Below are positions 30,004 to 39,506 of a DNA stretch of 54,152 bases, one piece after another (within the stretch, counting starts at the first letter, position 1; every line of letters starts with the position of its first letter). The stretch covers positions 1 to 54,152 of the forward strand of contig NZ_QUQV01000021.1 in the NCBI RefSeq assembly GCF_003400205.1, written 5' to 3'. The DNA comes from Bacillus sp. HNG (GTDB taxonomy: Bacteria; Bacillota; Bacilli; Bacillales; Bacillaceae_L). A program made the translations under genes and the position numbers. The notes under the pieces are model-generated. The model had not been told where the DNA came from. It was given only the letters and a program-made list of their open reading frames with translations, and ran no database searches.

Positions 30004-30933
30004 GTGAAAAACGCAAAAAATTTAACAGAAGGCGCCATGCTACTAGCTGTATATAGTGTACTGTTACTTCTTACTTTATATATCCCACTACTTGGAACTG
30101 CACTTTCATTCCTTTTACCCATACCATTTATCTTGTTTACGGTGAAATATAGGGTAAAGCAGTCATTGTTATTTATACTAATTGCCTTTTTATTATCCGG
30201 TCTATTAGGTTCGGTTATGGGGATTATACATACGGTTACGTTTGGAATTACAGGAATCTTACTAGGTGAATTGATTAATCGGGGAAGAAGCGGTATCGAG
30301 CTATTTCTAGGCTCCTGTTTATCGTATTTGTTCTCAATCGTGCTCCTGTATGTTACAGCTATAGTAGTTCTGCAAATTGATGTATTTGAAATGATTCGAG
30401 AGAGCTCGCGGGAATCTTTTGCCATGGCAGAGAGTATAATGAGGGCAACAGGGGGCGAAGTGAATAAAGAAGTCATTGCACAGCTTGAAGAGTCGATTAA
30501 CATGATGCAATACATGATCCCAAGTATGTTTGTTTTGCTTTCGATGCTTCTAGCCTTTGTTACGGTCGTAGCCATGAAACCGGTGCTTGTCCGACTTCAA
30601 GTAAAATATAATCCATTCCCGCCTTTCCGTGAAATTAATTTTCCTAAAAGTATTTTGTGGTATTACTTACTAATTTTACTTTTTAGCTTTGTTGAACTGG
30701 AAAAGGGCACGTTTGGGTATACCGCCTTTTTAAATCTTTTTTTTGTTCTGCAGTTGTTCATGGTGATTCAAGGCTTGTCGCTCATTTATTATTTCTGTCA
30801 TCAAAAAGGAATTACAAAGGCTGTGCCAATTATACTGACAATCTTAACACCATTTCTCCTTTATATTATTCGAATCTTAGGTATAATTGACTTAGGGTTT
30901 CAACTGAGAAATCGAATTAGTGGAAAGAAGTAA
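30004..30933 (+). CDS. yybS: YybS family membrane protein (DUF2232)
   Basis: This 309-aa multipass membrane protein has about eight segments and a central soluble loop (~115-165, with SRESFAMAESIMRATGGEVNKE). It matches the DUF2232/YybS family; its function is unknown, though related S-component folds suggest small-molecule transport. It starts at GTG 30004 behind TTGAGGTG. It is 27 bases upstream of gdpP and likely cotranscribed with gdpP and rplI, as in other Bacillaceae. The 404-base gap before it holds the thiT leader; I see nothing else well supported. Confidence 0.9.
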   Translation: MKNAKNLTEGAMLLAVYSVLLLLTLYIPLLGTALSFLLPIPFILFTVKYRVKQSLLFILIAFLLSGLLGSVMGIIHTVTFGITGILLGELINRGRSGIELFLGSCLSYLFSIVLLYVTAIVVLQIDVFEMIRESSRESFAMAESIMRATGGEVNKEVIAQLEESINMMQYMIPSMFVLLSMLLAFVTVVAMKPVLVRLQVKYNPFPPFREINFPKSILWYYLLILLFSFVELEKGTFGYTAFLNLFFVLQLFMVIQGLSLIYYFCHQKGITKAVPIILTILTPFLLYIIRILGIIDLGFQLRNRISGKK

Positions 30934-30960
30934 AACAAAGCTTTAGGAGCTGAAAATTAC

Positions 30961-32934
30961 ATGCCAGACTTTTACAAAAGGAAGTTATTTCGCTATCCTA
31001 TTTATGCATTGCTTGTTCTTACAAGTGTTTTTAGTGCAATTCTCATTTTTTTTCATTGGATGATTGGGTTAGCATGTTTTCTGCTCCTTGGATTTATTGT
31101 GTATTTTTTGTTAAAAGCAAACTCGATTCTAAAAAAGGAAATGGAGCATTATATCTCAACCCTTTCGTATCGCTTAAAAAAAGTTGGCGAAGAAGCGTTA
31201 ATGGAAATGCCGATTGGGATCTTGCTTTATAATGAAGAGTTTCAGGTAGAGTGGGCTAACGCCTATTTATCGAACTTTCTTGACGCAGATACGCTGGTAG
31301 GTAGATCACTTTATGATGTTGAGGAACTGATTGTTCCCTTAATTCAACAAGAAATCGAAAGTGAGACAATTACATTAAATGAGCAGAAATTTAAGGTCAT
31401 CATAAAGAGAGAAGAACGTTTACTTTATTTCTTTGATGTAACTGAACAAATGGAAATTGTGCAATTGTATGAGGCTGAGCGGACTGTTTTAGGGATTATT
31501 TTTTTAGATAACTATGATGAAGTAACCCAAGGGATGGATGATCAACGAAAGAGTTCATTAAATAGCCAAGTTACATCCATACTGAATGAATGGGCGAATG
31601 AACATGGTGTCTTTTTAAAGAGGACTTCATCTGAGCGCTTTATCGCCGTGTTGAATGAAGAAATCTTATCGAATCTTGAAAAAACAAAGTTTACGATTTT
31701 GGATGATGTGAGGGAAAATACCGCAAAAGATAGCGTAGCATTAACCTTAAGTATTGGGATTGGAATAGGGGTCCCAACACTTCCAGAGTTAGGCGTTGCG
31801 GCACAATCCAGTTTAGACCTAGCATTAGGACGTGGCGGAGACCAAGTTGCGCTGAAACTTCCGAATGGGAAGGTTAAGTTTTATGGCGGCAAAACGAATC
31901 CGATGGAAAAACGGACTAGGGTCCGCGCTCGCGTGATTTCACATGCATTAAAGGAAATCGTCTCTGAAAGTGATAAAGTCATCATAATGGGCCACAAATA
32001 CCCTGATATGGATGCAGTAGGGGCTTCCATTGGGATTTTAAAAGTGGCACAAATGAACCATAAAGAAGGATACATTGTTTTAAATCCGAATGAAATTGAT
32101 TCAGGTGTAGGACGTCTCCTTGAGGAAGTGAAAGAAAATACAGAACTCTGGTCCTATTTTATAACACCGGAACAAGCTCTTGAAATCGCTACAAATGATA
32201 CGCTACTTGTTGTTGTAGACACCCATAAGCCGTCGCTTGTTATTGAGGAAAAACTCGTATCAAAAATTGATAAAGTAGTGGTCATTGACCATCACCGTCG
32301 CGGTGAGGAGTTTATACAATCACCATTACTCGTATATATGGAACCTTATGCGTCATCTACAGCAGAATTGGTTACAGAGCTTCTTGAATATCAGCCAAAG
32401 CGTAAGAAAATCGACATGCTTGAGGCAACTGCTTTACTTGCGGGAATTATTGTTGATACAAAGAGCTTTACGCTTCGAACAGGATCAAGAACATTTGATG
32501 CGGCGTCCTATTTACGTGCTCAGGGAGCGGACACCGTTCTTGTTCAAAAATTCCTGAAGGAGAACATGGAACAGTATAAAAAGCGTTCAAAACTGATTGA
32601 ATCAGCGTTTATTTATAAAAATGGAATTGCGATTGCAAAAGGAAAAGAAAATGAGACTTACGATCAAGTGATGATTGCTCAAGCGGCAGATACATTGCTA
32701 ACGATGAATGATGTTGTCGCTTCATTCGTGATTTCTATCCGCCATGATTTAAAAATTGGAATCAGTGCTCGTTCATTAGGAGATGTCAATGTACAGCTGA
32801 TTATGGAAGGCTTAGGTGGCGGTGGACATTTGACAAATGCAGCTACTCAGCTAGAAGACACAACGATTGAAGAAGCAGAAGAACAGCTACTTTTGGTTAT
32901 AGATGAGTATTTAGAGGGAGGTACCAAGGAATGA
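30961..32934 (+). CDS. gdpP: Cyclic-di-AMP phosphodiesterase GdpP
   Basis: GdpP is a membrane-bound phosphodiesterase that degrades c-di-AMP, a signal for potassium and wall homeostasis. This one is 657 aa. It has two N-terminal membrane helices (~12-55), a PAS-like domain (~65-150) and a degenerate GGDEF domain (~170-305). The DHH domain has [10 protein letters not shown] (~343) and VIDHHRRG (~442), and DHHA1 has [11 protein letters not shown] (~619). The catalytic DHH residues are intact. It overlaps rplI by 4 bases (ATGA). Confidence 0.97.
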   Translation: MPDFYKRKLFRYPIYALLVLTSVFSAILIFFHWMIGLACFLLLGFIVYFLLKANSILKKEMEHYISTLSYRLKKVGEEALMEMPIGILLYNEEFQVEWANAYLSNFLDADTLVGRSLYDVEELIVPLIQQEIESETITLNEQKFKVIIKREERLLYFFDVTEQMEIVQLYEAERTVLGIIFLDNYDEVTQGMDDQRKSSLNSQVTSILNEWANEHGVFLKRTSSERFIAVLNEEILSNLEKTKFTILDDVRENTAKDSVALTLSIGIGIGVPTLPELGVAAQSSLDLALGRGGDQVALKLPNGKVKFYGGKTNPMEKRTRVRARVISHALKEIVSESDKVIIMGHKYPDMDAVGASIGILKVAQMNHKEGYIVLNPNEIDSGVGRLLEEVKENTELWSYFITPEQALEIATNDTLLVVVDTHKPSLVIEEKLVSKIDKVVVIDHHRRGEEFIQSPLLVYMEPYASSTAELVTELLEYQPKRKKIDMLEATALLAGIIVDTKSFTLRTGSRTFDAASYLRAQGADTVLVQKFLKENMEQYKKRSKLIESAFIYKNGIAIAKGKENETYDQVMIAQAADTLLTMNDVVASFVISIRHDLKIGISARSLGDVNVQLIMEGLGGGGHLTNAATQLEDTTIEEAEEQLLLVIDEYLEGGTKE

Positions 32935-33377
32935 AAGTTATTTTCTTAAAAGATGTAAAAGGTAAAGGAAAAAAGGGAGAAGTGAAGAACGTATCTGATG
33001 GATATGCACACAATTTCCTATTCAAGCAAAACCTCGCGATTGAAGCGACACCAGCAAACATAAAATCATTAGAGGCAAAGAAAAATAAAGAATCAAAAGA
33101 AGCAGCAGAAGAATTAGCACAGTCAAAGCAATTGAAAGAAAAACTCGAAGCTTTAACTGTTGAGTTACAAGCAAAAGCAGGTGAGGGTGGCAGACTTTTC
33201 GGTTCTGTAACAAGTAAGCAAATTGCCGATGAGCTTGCGAAAAAGCATGGTATCAAAATTGATAAGCGTAAATTTGATCTTCCAGATGGAATTAGAGCAT
33301 TAGGTTATACAAATGTACCTGTAAAATTACATCCAGAAGTCTCAGCAACTGTAAAGGTACATGTCAAAGAACAGTAA
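32931..33377 (+). CDS. rplI: 50S ribosomal protein L9
   Basis: This 148-aa protein has the N-terminal rRNA-binding domain ([18 protein letters not shown]...), a long charged helix and a C-terminal domain ending in VKVHVKEQ. Its ATG overlaps the gdpP stop, so translation is coupled; GGAGGTACC sits inside gdpP. A hairpin with a T-run follows. Confidence 0.98.
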   Translation: MKVIFLKDVKGKGKKGEVKNVSDGYAHNFLFKQNLAIEATPANIKSLEAKKNKESKEAAEELAQSKQLKEKLEALTVELQAKAGEGGRLFGSVTSKQIADELAKKHGIKIDKRKFDLPDGIRALGYTNVPVKLHPEVSATVKVHVKEQ

Positions 33378-33415
33378 TTTCCATTGAAAAAGAATATAGA
33401 AAACAGATAGAATGA

Positions 33416-33455
33416 AAAATGTGGTTTTGTTTACATACAGGATCACATTTTTTTC
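33416..33455 (+). terminator. yybS-gdpP-rplI terminator
   Basis: AAAAATGTG...CACATTTTTTT with a loop of about 18 bases, 40 bases after the rplI stop. Confidence 0.75.
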
Positions 33456-33542
33456 GTATCACAAGCTTTTTCATTCTGAAATAAGTATAATAGTTAAATA
33501 GACTATAAATGATTGAATTAAAATAAAGGGAGTGGAGAATAG

Positions 33543-34907
33543 TTGAGTGACATTTTTGCTGATCGTATTCCTCCGCAAAATATTGAGGCAGAGCAGGCTG
33601 TTTTAGGTGCGATCTTTCTAGAACCAAGTTCACTTACTCTTGCTTCAGAAATATTGATTCCAGAAGACTTTTATCGGACATCCCACCAAAAGATTTTTGA
33701 CGCGATGCTAAACCTCTCAGATAAAGGTGAACCGGTCGACCTTGTCACGGTTACTTCTGAGTTAGCGGATGTAAAAATTTTAGATGAAATTGGTGGAGTT
33801 TCTTACTTAAGTGAATTGGCAGGGTCTGTTCCAACGGCCGCCAATATAGAATATTATGCGAAAATCATTGAAGAAAAATCGATTTTACGACGATTGATTC
33901 GCACGGCAACGACGATTGCAACGGATGGTTATTCACGAGAAGATGAGGTTGATTCTCTTTTAAGTGAGGCTGAAAAAAACATTATGGAAGTGGCAAACCG
34001 TAAAAATGCGGGTGCTTTCCAAAATATTAAAGATGTTCTCGTCCAGACCTATGATAATATTGAAACCCTTCATAATCGTGTAGGCGATATTACGGGAATC
34101 CCAACAGGGTTTACGGAGCTTGATAAAATGACAGCTGGATTCCAACGAAATGACTTAATTATCGTAGCAGCCCGTCCGTCTGTTGGTAAGACAGCCTTTG
34201 CTCTTAATATTGCCCAAAACGTAGCAACAAAGACCGATGAGAATGTTGCCATCTTCAGTTTAGAGATGGGGGCTGAGCAGCTAGTAATGAGGATGCTTTG
34301 TGCTGAAGGAAACATCAATGCCCAAAATCTACGTACCGGCTCCTTAACACCTGAGGACTGGAGTAAGCTAACGATGGCAATGGGAAGCTTATCAAATTCA
34401 GGAATTTACATTGATGATACCCCAGGGATTCGAGTAAATGAGATTCGCTCAAAATGCCGTAGACTTAAGCAAGAAAGTGGATTAGGGATGATTCTGATTG
34501 ATTACCTTCAATTGATCCAAGGAAGCGGTAGAAGCGGTGAAAACCGCCAACAAGAGGTTTCTGAAATCTCACGTTCCTTAAAAGCATTAGCTCGTGAATT
34601 AAAGGTTCCGGTTATTGCCTTATCCCAGCTTTCCCGTGGTGTTGAACAAAGACAGGACAAGCGTCCGATGATGTCAGATATTCGTGAATCAGGAAGTATT
34701 GAGCAGGATGCGGATATTGTAGCTTTCTTATACCGTGATGATTATTATGACAAAGAGTCAGAGAATAAGAATATTATTGAAATTATCATTGCGAAGCAAC
34801 GTAACGGCCCGGTAGGAACGGTTTCGCTAGCATTCGTAAAAGAATATAATAAATTCGTTAATCTCGAACGAAGGTTTGACGACGCCGGTATTCCACCAGG
34901 GGCGTAA
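33543..34907 (+). CDS. dnaC: Replicative DNA helicase DnaC (DnaB family)
   Basis: This hexameric 5'-3' helicase of the fork is called DnaC in Bacillus. It is 454 aa, the family length. The N-terminal domain contacts primase (PPQNIEAEQAVLGAI). The RecA-like ATPase has ARPSVGKTAFALN near residue 213, GMILIDYLQLIQG and SQLSRGVEQRQDKRPMMSD. There is no intein. The start is TTG 33543 behind AAGGGAGTGG, with a TATAAT (33486-33491) upstream. In B. subtilis I recall purA as the next gene; here a cell-wall hydrolase follows. Confidence 0.98.
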   Translation: MSDIFADRIPPQNIEAEQAVLGAIFLEPSSLTLASEILIPEDFYRTSHQKIFDAMLNLSDKGEPVDLVTVTSELADVKILDEIGGVSYLSELAGSVPTAANIEYYAKIIEEKSILRRLIRTATTIATDGYSREDEVDSLLSEAEKNIMEVANRKNAGAFQNIKDVLVQTYDNIETLHNRVGDITGIPTGFTELDKMTAGFQRNDLIIVAARPSVGKTAFALNIAQNVATKTDENVAIFSLEMGAEQLVMRMLCAEGNINAQNLRTGSLTPEDWSKLTMAMGSLSNSGIYIDDTPGIRVNEIRSKCRRLKQESGLGMILIDYLQLIQGSGRSGENRQQEVSEISRSLKALARELKVPVIALSQLSRGVEQRQDKRPMMSDIRESGSIEQDADIVAFLYRDDYYDKESENKNIIEIIIAKQRNGPVGTVSLAFVKEYNKFVNLERRFDDAGIPPGA

Positions 34908-34946
34908 AGAAAAGACGTATCACAAAATTGTGATACGTCTTTTCTT
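34907..34946 (+). terminator. dnaC terminator
   Basis: AGAAAAGACGTATCACA, AAAT, TGTGATACGTCTTTTCT is a 17-pair stem with its own T-rich 3' arm. It can work in both directions. Confidence 0.92.
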
Positions 34947-35119
34947 ATCTATGTCATTTTATCTATGAAATATAGTAAACAAATGCCTTTAGATGTGGAG
35001 TGTCGACAAAAAATGCATAGTTCTATAAGTGGAAAGACCCAAATCTATGTCAAAATCCTACATTTTTTGTGTAAAAAATTGGAAGTAATACTACAATTAT
35101 ATTACATATTGGAAACTAG

Positions 35120-35286
35120 TATACTATTTTTCAAATTCTATGGTAAATTAATAAAGTATAAAATAGAGAGATTTGTCGAACTATCGAATACGTCTTGGCG
35201 TATTTTGTAAGACAACGCTTTTCAACTCACAGGGTGAGAGGAACGAGTATTTCGGACAAGCAACCTTTGTTCAGGGAGGAAAGACC
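35120..35286 (+). promoter_or_regulatory. Candidate promoter and structured leader of the M23 hydrolase
   Basis: The 379-base gap between dnaC and the hydrolase holds no credible gene. A TATACT (35120-35125) with a weak upstream TTATAT may start a leader of ~155 nt. Within it are hairpins AATACG-TCTTGG-CGTATT (35188-35205) and CTCAC-AGG-GTGAG (35226-35238). A CCTTTG sequence could pair near the AGGGAGG ribosome site. No known riboswitch class was recognised. Confidence 0.35.
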
Positions 35287-36723
35287 GTGTCAAATCAAAA
35301 TAATAATGAAAAAGCACCAAGAACATACATGACTTTATTTAAACGAGTTGCCATTACATCTGTTGCACTTTCAACACTCGTGTTTGGAACTGTATCAGCA
35401 GATACAAAAATTCAAACCGTGTATCACATATACATAGATGGCCAAAAAGTTGGAACAGTTGATTCCAAAAACGTCGTTGAAAAAGTAATTGATCAGAAGG
35501 TTGATTCTTTAAAGGACCAGTATCAAGGACTAGAATTAGTTGCAGATAATGTATCCGTGATTGAAGAACAAGCTTTTCATCCTACTTTTAATAATGCTAC
35601 AACTGCAAAGAAGTTAGAAACTGAGCTAGAAATTGCAGCTGAAGCTAAAGCTATTACTGTTGACGGAGAGCCAGTTGCCTACCTTAAAAATGAGGAAGAA
35701 GCAAATGAAGCTCTTAAACAACTAAAATTACAATATGTAAACGAAGAAGAGTTGCAGGAGCTTGAAGCTAGAGCAAACTCAGAAGAGCCCCTACCAGCAT
35801 TAGCTGAAGGACAATCTCGTTTATTAGACGTTTCATTTGTAGAAAAAGTTTCAATTTCAGATGAAAAAGTTTTACCTGAGCAGGTTCATAGTCCTGCTGA
35901 TACTGTTACATTGCTTCAAAAGGGAACTTTAGAGGAGAAAAAGTATCAGGTCAAAGAGGGGGATGTTCTAGGCTCTATCGCAGTTGACCATGATTTAAAA
36001 ACTGCTGAATTACTAGCATTAAACCCAGGAATGACTGAAGATACTTTGCTTCAAATCGGACAAGAGTTAAATGTAACAGCGTACAAGCCATTTTTAACAG
36101 TTGTTGTTAAAAAAGAGCAAAATCAAAAAGAAACAATTAAGTTTGAAACAAAGGTAAATGAAAATTCAAACATGTTTAAGGGTGACAAAAAAGTAACCCA
36201 AGAAGGTCAAGATGGTGAAAAGACGGTTCACTATGAATATAAAATAATCAATGGCGTGACATCTGAAACTAATAAGCTGAATGAATCCATTACCAAGGAA
36301 CCAGTAACTGAGATTATCGAAAAAGGAACCAAGGTTGTTCCATCTCGAGGATCTGGTCAGCTTGCATGGCCGACAGTTGGCGGTTATATTTCTAGTCATG
36401 TTGGATATAGATGGGGAAGACTCCATAAAGGAATTGATATTGCAAGACCAAGCAATTACGCGATTAAGGCAGCTGACAATGGAACAGTTGTAGAAGCTGG
36501 TTATGATGGAAGCTTCGGGAATAAAATTGTGATTAACCATAACAATGGAATGAAAACAATCTATGCACATTTGTCTTCCATTCATGTAAGTGTTGGACAA
36601 ACTGTAACAAGAGGTCAACAAATTGGTGTTATGGGGTCAACCGGAAACTCAACAGGAACTCACTTACATTTTGAATTATATATAAATGGGTCTCTGAAAA
36701 ACCCGTTAGAATATCTAAACTAA
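35287..36723 (+). CDS. M23 metallopeptidase with LysM and G5 domains
   Basis: This 478-aa exported peptidoglycan hydrolase has a membrane helix/signal at residues ~17-38 (VAITSVALSTLVFGTVSA, possible AxA cleavage). A long coiled or helical region follows (~60-215), then LysM (~218-262, KYQVKEGDVLGSIA), G5 (~265-345) and C-terminal M23 peptidase (~365-478). The zinc site is visible as HKGIDIA and HLHFEL. Such enzymes usually cut peptide cross-bridges and activity at the wall fits the WalRK genes just downstream. I use GTG 35287 behind CAGGGAGG; the frame extends upstream without support. Confidence 0.92.
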   Translation: MSNQNNNEKAPRTYMTLFKRVAITSVALSTLVFGTVSADTKIQTVYHIYIDGQKVGTVDSKNVVEKVIDQKVDSLKDQYQGLELVADNVSVIEEQAFHPTFNNATTAKKLETELEIAAEAKAITVDGEPVAYLKNEEEANEALKQLKLQYVNEEELQELEARANSEEPLPALAEGQSRLLDVSFVEKVSISDEKVLPEQVHSPADTVTLLQKGTLEEKKYQVKEGDVLGSIAVDHDLKTAELLALNPGMTEDTLLQIGQELNVTAYKPFLTVVVKKEQNQKETIKFETKVNENSNMFKGDKKVTQEGQDGEKTVHYEYKIINGVTSETNKLNESITKEPVTEIIEKGTKVVPSRGSGQLAWPTVGGYISSHVGYRWGRLHKGIDIARPSNYAIKAADNGTVVEAGYDGSFGNKIVINHNNGMKTIYAHLSSIHVSVGQTVTRGQQIGVMGSTGNSTGTHLHFELYINGSLKNPLEYLN

Positions 36724-36737
36724 CTAAATGTGACACA

Positions 36738-36768
36738 AAACCTTCAGCATGATGCTGGAGGTTTTTTC
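36738..36768 (+). terminator. M23 hydrolase terminator
   Basis: AAACCTTCAGCAT, G, ATGCTGGAGGTTT then TTT, 14 bases after the stop; a near-perfect stem with one G-U pair. Confidence 0.92.
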
Positions 36769-36960
36769 ATAAGTATAAAGAATGAAAAAGGCGGAAAAGG
36801 AGAGGACAAACGTCCTAAATCACCGTTTTTTTCACACTTACTAATGATATACCTCCCTTTTTCTGCTAAAGTTAGAGATAAAGGAGCAAAATAAAAAGAA
36901 CAATTCGAACTATATAATTGAACCCACATAAATTATTTCAAAGTGAAGGAGTAATCGCGA

Positions 36961-37668
36961 ATGGAAAAAGTAATTCTTGTAGTAGATGATGAGAAACCAA
37001 TTGCAGATATATTACAATTTAATCTTGAAAAAGAAGGATATAAGGTAGTATGTGCTTATGATGGCAATGAGGCATTAGAAAAGGTAGAAGAAGTGGAACC
37101 AGACCTTATTCTTCTCGACATCATGTTACCACATAAGGATGGTATGGAGGTATGTCGTGAAGTACGAAAAAAACACGATATGCCAATTGTCATGTTGACA
37201 GCAAAGGATTCTGAAATTGATAAAGTATTGGGTCTTGAGCTAGGTGCTGATGACTATGTCACAAAGCCTTTTAGTACAAGAGAACTGCTTGCACGGGTAA
37301 AAGCAAACCTACGTAGACACCAACAAATTTCAGAGGCGGTTAGCCAGGATACATCAAGTGAAATAACAGTAGGATCACTTGTCATCCATCCTGATGCGTA
37401 TGTAGTAAGTAAACGTGGTGAAACGATTGAATTAACTCATCGCGAATTTGAACTCTTACATTATTTAGCGAAGCACTTAGGTCAAGTCATGACAAGAGAG
37501 CATTTATTACAAACCGTATGGGGCTATGACTATTTTGGAGATGTACGAACAGTAGACGTTACCGTCCGTCGTTTGCGTGAAAAAATCGAAGACAGCCCAA
37601 GTCATCCAACATGGATTGTGACAAGACGTGGAGTGGGCTATTATTTACGAAATCCTGATCAGGAGTAA
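36961..37668 (+). CDS. walR: Response regulator WalR (YycF)
   Basis: This 235-aa OmpR-family regulator is the essential controller of cell-wall turnover. The receiver domain has DDEKP at the N-terminus, the phosphoacceptor Asp in LILLDIMLP (~53), and T/K in MLTAKD and VTKPFS. The winged helix DNA-binding domain has [18 protein letters not shown] and [21 protein letters not shown]. The ATG is behind GAAGGAGTAA. A TATAAT at 36913-36918 may be its -10. It leads the walRK-yycHIJ operon. Confidence 0.98.
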   Translation: MEKVILVVDDEKPIADILQFNLEKEGYKVVCAYDGNEALEKVEEVEPDLILLDIMLPHKDGMEVCREVRKKHDMPIVMLTAKDSEIDKVLGLELGADDYVTKPFSTRELLARVKANLRRHQQISEAVSQDTSSEITVGSLVIHPDAYVVSKRGETIELTHREFELLHYLAKHLGQVMTREHLLQTVWGYDYFGDVRTVDVTVRRLREKIEDSPSHPTWIVTRRGVGYYLRNPDQE

Positions 37669-37676
37669 ATCCCAAA

Positions 37677-39506
37677 ATGAGACGACTAGGTTTTTTTCAG
37701 TCCATTCACATTAAATTTGCACTTATTTATTTGCTACTCATTTTAATTGCCATGCAAATTATCGGTGTATATTTTATTGGGAAACTGGAGTTGCGATTAG
37801 TAGAAAACTTTAAAGTATCGTTAAATGAACGTGTCAATATGCTAGCGTTTAGCATGGAACAGGAAATGATTAAGGAGCGAGAGGATCCATCAACTTTAGA
37901 AAAGGATATCCGGAGTATTTTAAGAGACTATGAGTCAGAGGATATTCAGGAAATCCAGGTAATTGATAATAAAAGCCGCGTAATAGGAACCTCCGATCCG
38001 TATAGTCAAGGTGTTGTTGGACGAAAGTCAAATATAGATTTGGTCAAACGTACGTTATTATTAGGTGATAATCTAGATGATGTACGTCGACAGGAATATG
38101 ACCGCGTATATATATCTTCAACGCCGATTCGTTCGAATGGAGATATCATTGGTGCCATTTACTTAAAAGCAAGGATGGAAAATGTCTATGATGATATAAA
38201 AGAAATCAACGATATTTTCGTAACAGGAACTGGGATTGCGATGGCGATTACCGCAATTCTCGGGATCTTTGTTGCACAGACCATTACAAGACCTATTTCC
38301 GCAATGAGGAAGCATGTAGTGGAATTGGGGAAAGGGAATTATTCAAAGAAGGTAAAGGTGTTTGGTCAAGATGAGATTGGCCAATTGGCCATGACCTTTA
38401 ATAATTTATCCAGTAAAATACAGGATGCACAGGCGACAACAGAAGGTGAACGTCGGAAGCTTTCCTCGGTATTGGCACATATGACAGATGGGGTAATTGC
38501 GACTGACAAAAAGGGAAGAGTCATTTTAATTAATACGCCTGCAGTCAATATGCTTGATGTTTCACGTGAAACAGTCCTTAATGAATCGATTGTATCTGTC
38601 TTAGGATTAGACGAGCAATACACGTTCGAGGAGCTTGTTCACGATATTGATACTGAAATACTTGATTTTAGTACCCATAAAAAGCAATACATTATTAAGG
38701 TTAGCTTTTCGGTTATTAAAAAGGAGTCAGGCTTTATTAATGGGTTAATTGCTGTTTTATATGATGTAACCGAGCAGGAAAAAATAGAAAGTGAACGAAG
38801 AGAGTTCGTAGCGAATGTTTCGCACGAACTAAGAACACCATTAACGACCATGCGTAGCTATCTTGAAGCACTAGCAGAAGGAGCATGGAAGGACGAAAAG
38901 ATTGCACCGCAATTTTTAAATGTTACACAAACTGAAACTGAGCGAATGATTCGACTCGTGAATGACTTGCTGAAGCTATCAAAACTTGATAGCAAGGACT
39001 ACAAGTTCTCAAAGGAACTCATTAATTTCACAAAATACTTTCATCGAATTATCGACCGATTTGAGATGTCGAAGGAGCAGCATGTATCATTCGTCCGTAA
39101 TTTACCAGAGAAGTCAATTTATCTAGAATTCGATCCGGATAAAATTACACAGGTACTTGATAATGTCATATCAAACGCATTGAAGTATTCCCCAGAGGGA
39201 GGTACAGTCACATTCCAATTGATAGAGGCAAATGATGAAATTGTAATAAGTGTGGCTGACCAGGGTGTTGGAATCCCTAACGATAACATTAATCGTATTT
39301 TTGACCGTTTTTACCGGGTGGATAAAGCGCGAACTCGTAAATTAGGGGGAACTGGGTTAGGACTCGCAATCGCCAAAGAAATGGTCGTTGCTCATGGAGG
39401 TAGGATTTGGGCTGAAAGTGAAGAAGGGGTTGGAACAACTGTTTTCTTTACTCTACCAACTGATGGAAATCAAGAGGGGCTAGAGGATGAATGGGATGAA
39501 GTATGA
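37677..39506 (+). CDS. walK: Sensor histidine kinase WalK (YycG)
   Basis: This is the membrane kinase of the WalRK system, 609 aa. There are two helices (~12-33 and ~183-205) with an extracellular PAS-like loop between. Then follow HAMP (~205-257), a cytoplasmic PAS (~265-370), HisKA with the phospho-His in NVSHELRTPLTT (~383), and an HATPase with NVISNALKYSPEGG, DQGVGIP and LGGTGLGLAIAK. The ATG is 8 bases after walR. A perfect parS lies at 38558-38573, within the cytoplasmic PAS code. Confidence 0.98.
   Translation: MRRLGFFQSIHIKFALIYLLLILIAMQIIGVYFIGKLELRLVENFKVSLNERVNMLAFSMEQEMIKEREDPSTLEKDIRSILRDYESEDIQEIQVIDNKSRVIGTSDPYSQGVVGRKSNIDLVKRTLLLGDNLDDVRRQEYDRVYISSTPIRSNGDIIGAIYLKARMENVYDDIKEINDIFVTGTGIAMAITAILGIFVAQTITRPISAMRKHVVELGKGNYSKKVKVFGQDEIGQLAMTFNNLSSKIQDAQATTEGERRKLSSVLAHMTDGVIATDKKGRVILINTPAVNMLDVSRETVLNESIVSVLGLDEQYTFEELVHDIDTEILDFSTHKKQYIIKVSFSVIKKESGFINGLIAVLYDVTEQEKIESERREFVANVSHELRTPLTTMRSYLEALAEGAWKDEKIAPQFLNVTQTETERMIRLVNDLLKLSKLDSKDYKFSKELINFTKYFHRIIDRFEMSKEQHVSFVRNLPEKSIYLEFDPDKITQVLDNVISNALKYSPEGGTVTFQLIEANDEIVISVADQGVGIPNDNINRIFDRFYRVDKARTRKLGGTGLGLAIAKEMVVAHGGRIWAESEEGVGTTVFFTLPTDGNQEGLEDEWDEV
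38558..38573. other. parS site inside walK
   Basis: TGTTTCACGTGAAACA, a perfect palindrome, encodes V-S-R-E-T of WalK. It is about 19 kb from the parS before soj. Confidence 0.95.

Noticed and set aside
35188-35286. Possible ydaO-type c-di-AMP riboswitch before the M23 gene
   Set aside because: The conserved blocks of that class are absent; only generic hairpins are present.
35173-35286. Longer start for the M23 protein
   Set aside because: The extra residues cover the structured leader; a strong ribosome site supports GTG 35287 and the signal helix follows properly.
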